From Candidatus Omnitrophota bacterium (GTDB taxonomy: Bacteria > Omnitrophota > Gorgyraeia > S143-82), in NCBI GenBank assembly GCA_027065215.1, contig JAMOOT010000259.1, forward strand, positions 1 through 33,943: a DNA stretch of 33,943 nt, in the 5' to 3' direction. Both the position numbers and the translations under genes were made by a program. Under the pieces are notes generated by a model. That model had not been told where the DNA came from, did no database searches, and saw nothing but the letters and a program-made list of their open reading frames with translations. Shown here in pieces: positions 33,101-33,943 of this stretch (its first letter is position 1; the number at the start of each line of letters is the position of its first letter).

Positions 33101-33943
33101 TCCCCGCCGCCCCACCATGATATATACTCTATTGAGGATCTGGCTCAGTTGATATTTGACTTGAAGAATGTCAATCCCTCCTCTCGGGTGAGTGTCAAGT
33201 TAGTCTCTGAAGTTGGAGTAGGGACGATTGCCGCAGGAGTGGCTAAGGGGCATGCGGATATGATTTTGATCTCTGGAGGGGATGGTGGGACAGGCGCTTC
33301 ACCCCTTAGTTCTATCAGACACGCTGGTCTCCCTTGGGAATTAGGGTTGTCTGAGACACATCAAACCTTAGTCCTTAATGACTTGAGGTCGCGTGTTAGA
33401 CTTCAAACCGATGGACAGATGCGTACTGGTAGGGATGTGGCGATTGCAACGATTTTGGGTGCAGAAGAATATGGTTTTTGCACAGCAGCTCTTATTGTTA
33501 TGGGATGTGTTATGTTGCGTCATTGCCATCTAAATAATTGTTCTGTAGGAGTGGCTACTCAGGATGAGATCTTACAGAAGCGTTTTAGGGGCCGACCAGA
33601 ATATCTGGTAAATTATCTTCGGTTTGTTGCGCAGGAGTTTAGGGAGATTATGGCACAATTGGGTGTTCGCACCGTTGATGAGTTGGTAGGCAGGACAGAC
33701 CTTTTGGAACTTGATACGGCTATATTACCGTGGAAGGCAAAGAAGATAGATTACTCGCGCATACTCTATAAGCCGAAGGTCCCTCCTACAGTTGGGATCT
33801 ATTGTCAGATACCCCAGGATCATGGGATCGATAGGGTTTTGGATAGAAAACTCATTGAGTTTGCTAAACCAGCATTGGATAAAGGAGAGAGGGTAAAGGC
33901 CGAATTTGAGATACGAAATACAGATCGTACAACGGGTGCAATG
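30122..33943 (+). CDS. gltB: Glutamate synthase large subunit (partial, runs off the window)
   Basis: 1274 codons are visible without interruption at the motifs I checked; the 3' end is outside the window (full proteins are about 1500 residues). ATG 30122 lies five bases after GGAGG. Residues 1-20 precede Cys21 in HDACGVGF, the glutaminase nucleophile exposed after propeptide removal. The N-terminal amidotransferase domain continues with HRGAVGADPKTGDGAGI, HSRYSTNTFPTW and AHNGEINTLRGN. The FMN domain starts near residue 884 (AMSFGSISRGAHESLA), with QGAKPGEGGQLPGHKV and ISGGDGGTGASP. The 3Fe-4S cysteines are 1129, 1135 and 1140 in GCVMLRHCHLNNCSVG. It makes two glutamates from glutamine and 2-oxoglutarate. 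The C-terminal GXGXG helix domain is only just entered. Confidence 0.96.
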   Translation, partial: MDYSSLRSVGLYEPRFEHDACGVGFLCDVKGNRSNKLVQDALTVLKRLAHRGAVGADPKTGDGAGILIQIPHEFFLEISDSIGIDLPNLGYYGTGMVFLPRKREEREYCKAVFSKVVEEEGQHLLGWREVPIDDSDIGKGAKEAEPIIEQVFIKRAKGLTNQVDFERRLYVIRKRVENTVRASDISQKGFFYITNLSSRTFAFKGLLMPHQVEDFYVDLKNPKIKSAIVLVHSRYSTNTFPTWDLAQPFRFLAHNGEINTLRGNINWMRAREGLLSSPLFGDAMELIKPIIVPGGSDSATIDNVFELLVLAGKSLPEAMLMLVPAAWEQDKLMDEKLRDFYKFHACLMEPWDGPASIAFTDGRSVGAVLDRNGLRPARYIITKDDFVVMASEMGVLDIDPSRIAVSGRLEPGKMFYIDTEEGRIVHDEEIKDRVSSRRPYGVWLRQWLVDVNDLPTPKKLPPKSDNLLRDLQAFGYSREDLKVLIKPMAETGKEPIGSMGNDTPHAVLSNQPKLLYDYFKQLFAQVTNPAIDPIREEIVMSLDSFIGPQKNILEETPEHCHKLYLREPILTNEMLERIREIDERGFKCKRISVLFDIEERDNFTKALDRICREVEDAIDEGYSFIILSDRGISENRAALPMLLAVGAVHQHLVRRAKRTQIGVIVESAEPREVHHFALLFGYGADAINPYLAYETVEYLWREGLLDVGSLEEGIENYRKAVDKGILKILSKMGISTLRSYRGAQIFEALGIHEEVIERCFTGTPSRIGGVDFDIIREETVRRHRIAFPEEKREIHIPYLVTGGIYQWKKDGEFHLWNPATIASLQDAVRKNDYGRYKEFAGMINDQSKQPTTLRSLLKFKKTNPIPIEEVESVENILTRFVTGAMSFGSISRGAHESLAIAMNRIGGKSNTGEGGEDPRRFLPLPNGDSTRSAIKQVASGRFGVTTNYLVNSDEIQIKIAQGAKPGEGGQLPGHKVSVIIARTRYTTPGVTLISPPPHHDIYSIEDLAQLIFDLKNVNPSSRVSVKLVSEVGVGTIAAGVAKGHADMILISGGDGGTGASPLSSIRHAGLPWELGLSETHQTLVLNDLRSRVRLQTDGQMRTGRDVAIATILGAEEYGFCTAALIVMGCVMLRHCHLNNCSVGVATQDEILQKRFRGRPEYLVNYLRFVAQEFREIMAQLGVRTVDELVGRTDLLELDTAILPWKAKKIDYSRILYKPKVPPTVGIYCQIPQDHGIDRVLDRKLIEFAKPALDKGERVKAEFEIRNTDRTTGAM

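Noticed and set aside
1..33943. CRISPR arrays, insertion sequences, phage or classic defence genes
   Set aside because: No regularly spaced repeats, transposase or integrase motifs, or Cas/restriction genes were seen on either strand.

Overview
This is a gene-dense stretch of bacterial chromosome in which every gene I can support lies on the + strand. That suggests one long leading-strand segment (the coding strand is visibly richer in G than in C). Base composition is moderate to low GC. Shine-Dalgarno boxes of the AGGAGG/GGGAGG type, frequent TTG/GTG starts and many 1-60 nt gene overlaps point to a compact free-living bacterial genome. The gene content is: a phosphofructokinase with pyrophosphate-type active-site residues, an odd class II aldolase, V-type ATPase pieces, GatB, an aspartyl-tRNA synthetase lacking its GAD insert, and a huge secreted protein. 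The huge protein's N-terminal domain resembles proteins I remember from Omnitrophota (OP3, PVC superphylum), so Omnitrophota is my best guess. This placement is inference, not proof.

Layout. 1-9769, central carbon and amino-acid block: PPi-type phosphofructokinase, tRNA-Ser(GGA), class II aldolase-like protein, ilvD, ilvC, glgC, a short N-acetylglutamate-synthase-like acetyltransferase, gatB, then two isolated V-type ATPase stalk subunits (F and E) without the rest of the complex. 9959-14379, an envelope module: two tandem LemA proteins, a TPM-domain protein, a 97-residue unknown, and a second TPM protein carrying two PDZ domains. Both TPM proteins share an extra C-terminal domain that I do not recognise. 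14702-18598, a 1298-residue exported protein with a caspase-like (clan CD) cysteine-protease domain near its C-terminus and strikingly C-poor, G-rich DNA at both ends of the gene. 18803-23086, four overlapping genes: class I aminotransferase, YihX-like HAD phosphatase, MFS exporter, HI0933-type flavoprotein. 23189-29926, aspS followed by a LysM lipoprotein, phoH, a short pgpH-like HD phosphodiesterase, ybeY, queA and pdxA. 30122 to the window edge, gltB, cut off by the end of the window.

How they fit together. The first block links reversible PPi-dependent glycolysis (phosphofructokinase plus aldolase) with branched-chain amino-acid and glycogen precursor synthesis. The phoH-pgpH-ybeY order is a familiar RNA-metabolism/c-di-AMP neighbourhood. 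The least explained part is 9959-18598. There, LemA/TPM/PDZ membrane proteins stand next to a secreted caspase-like protein, which makes this the best candidate for an undescribed envelope-associated system. No CRISPR array, insertion sequence, integrase, rRNA or minus-strand gene was seen.
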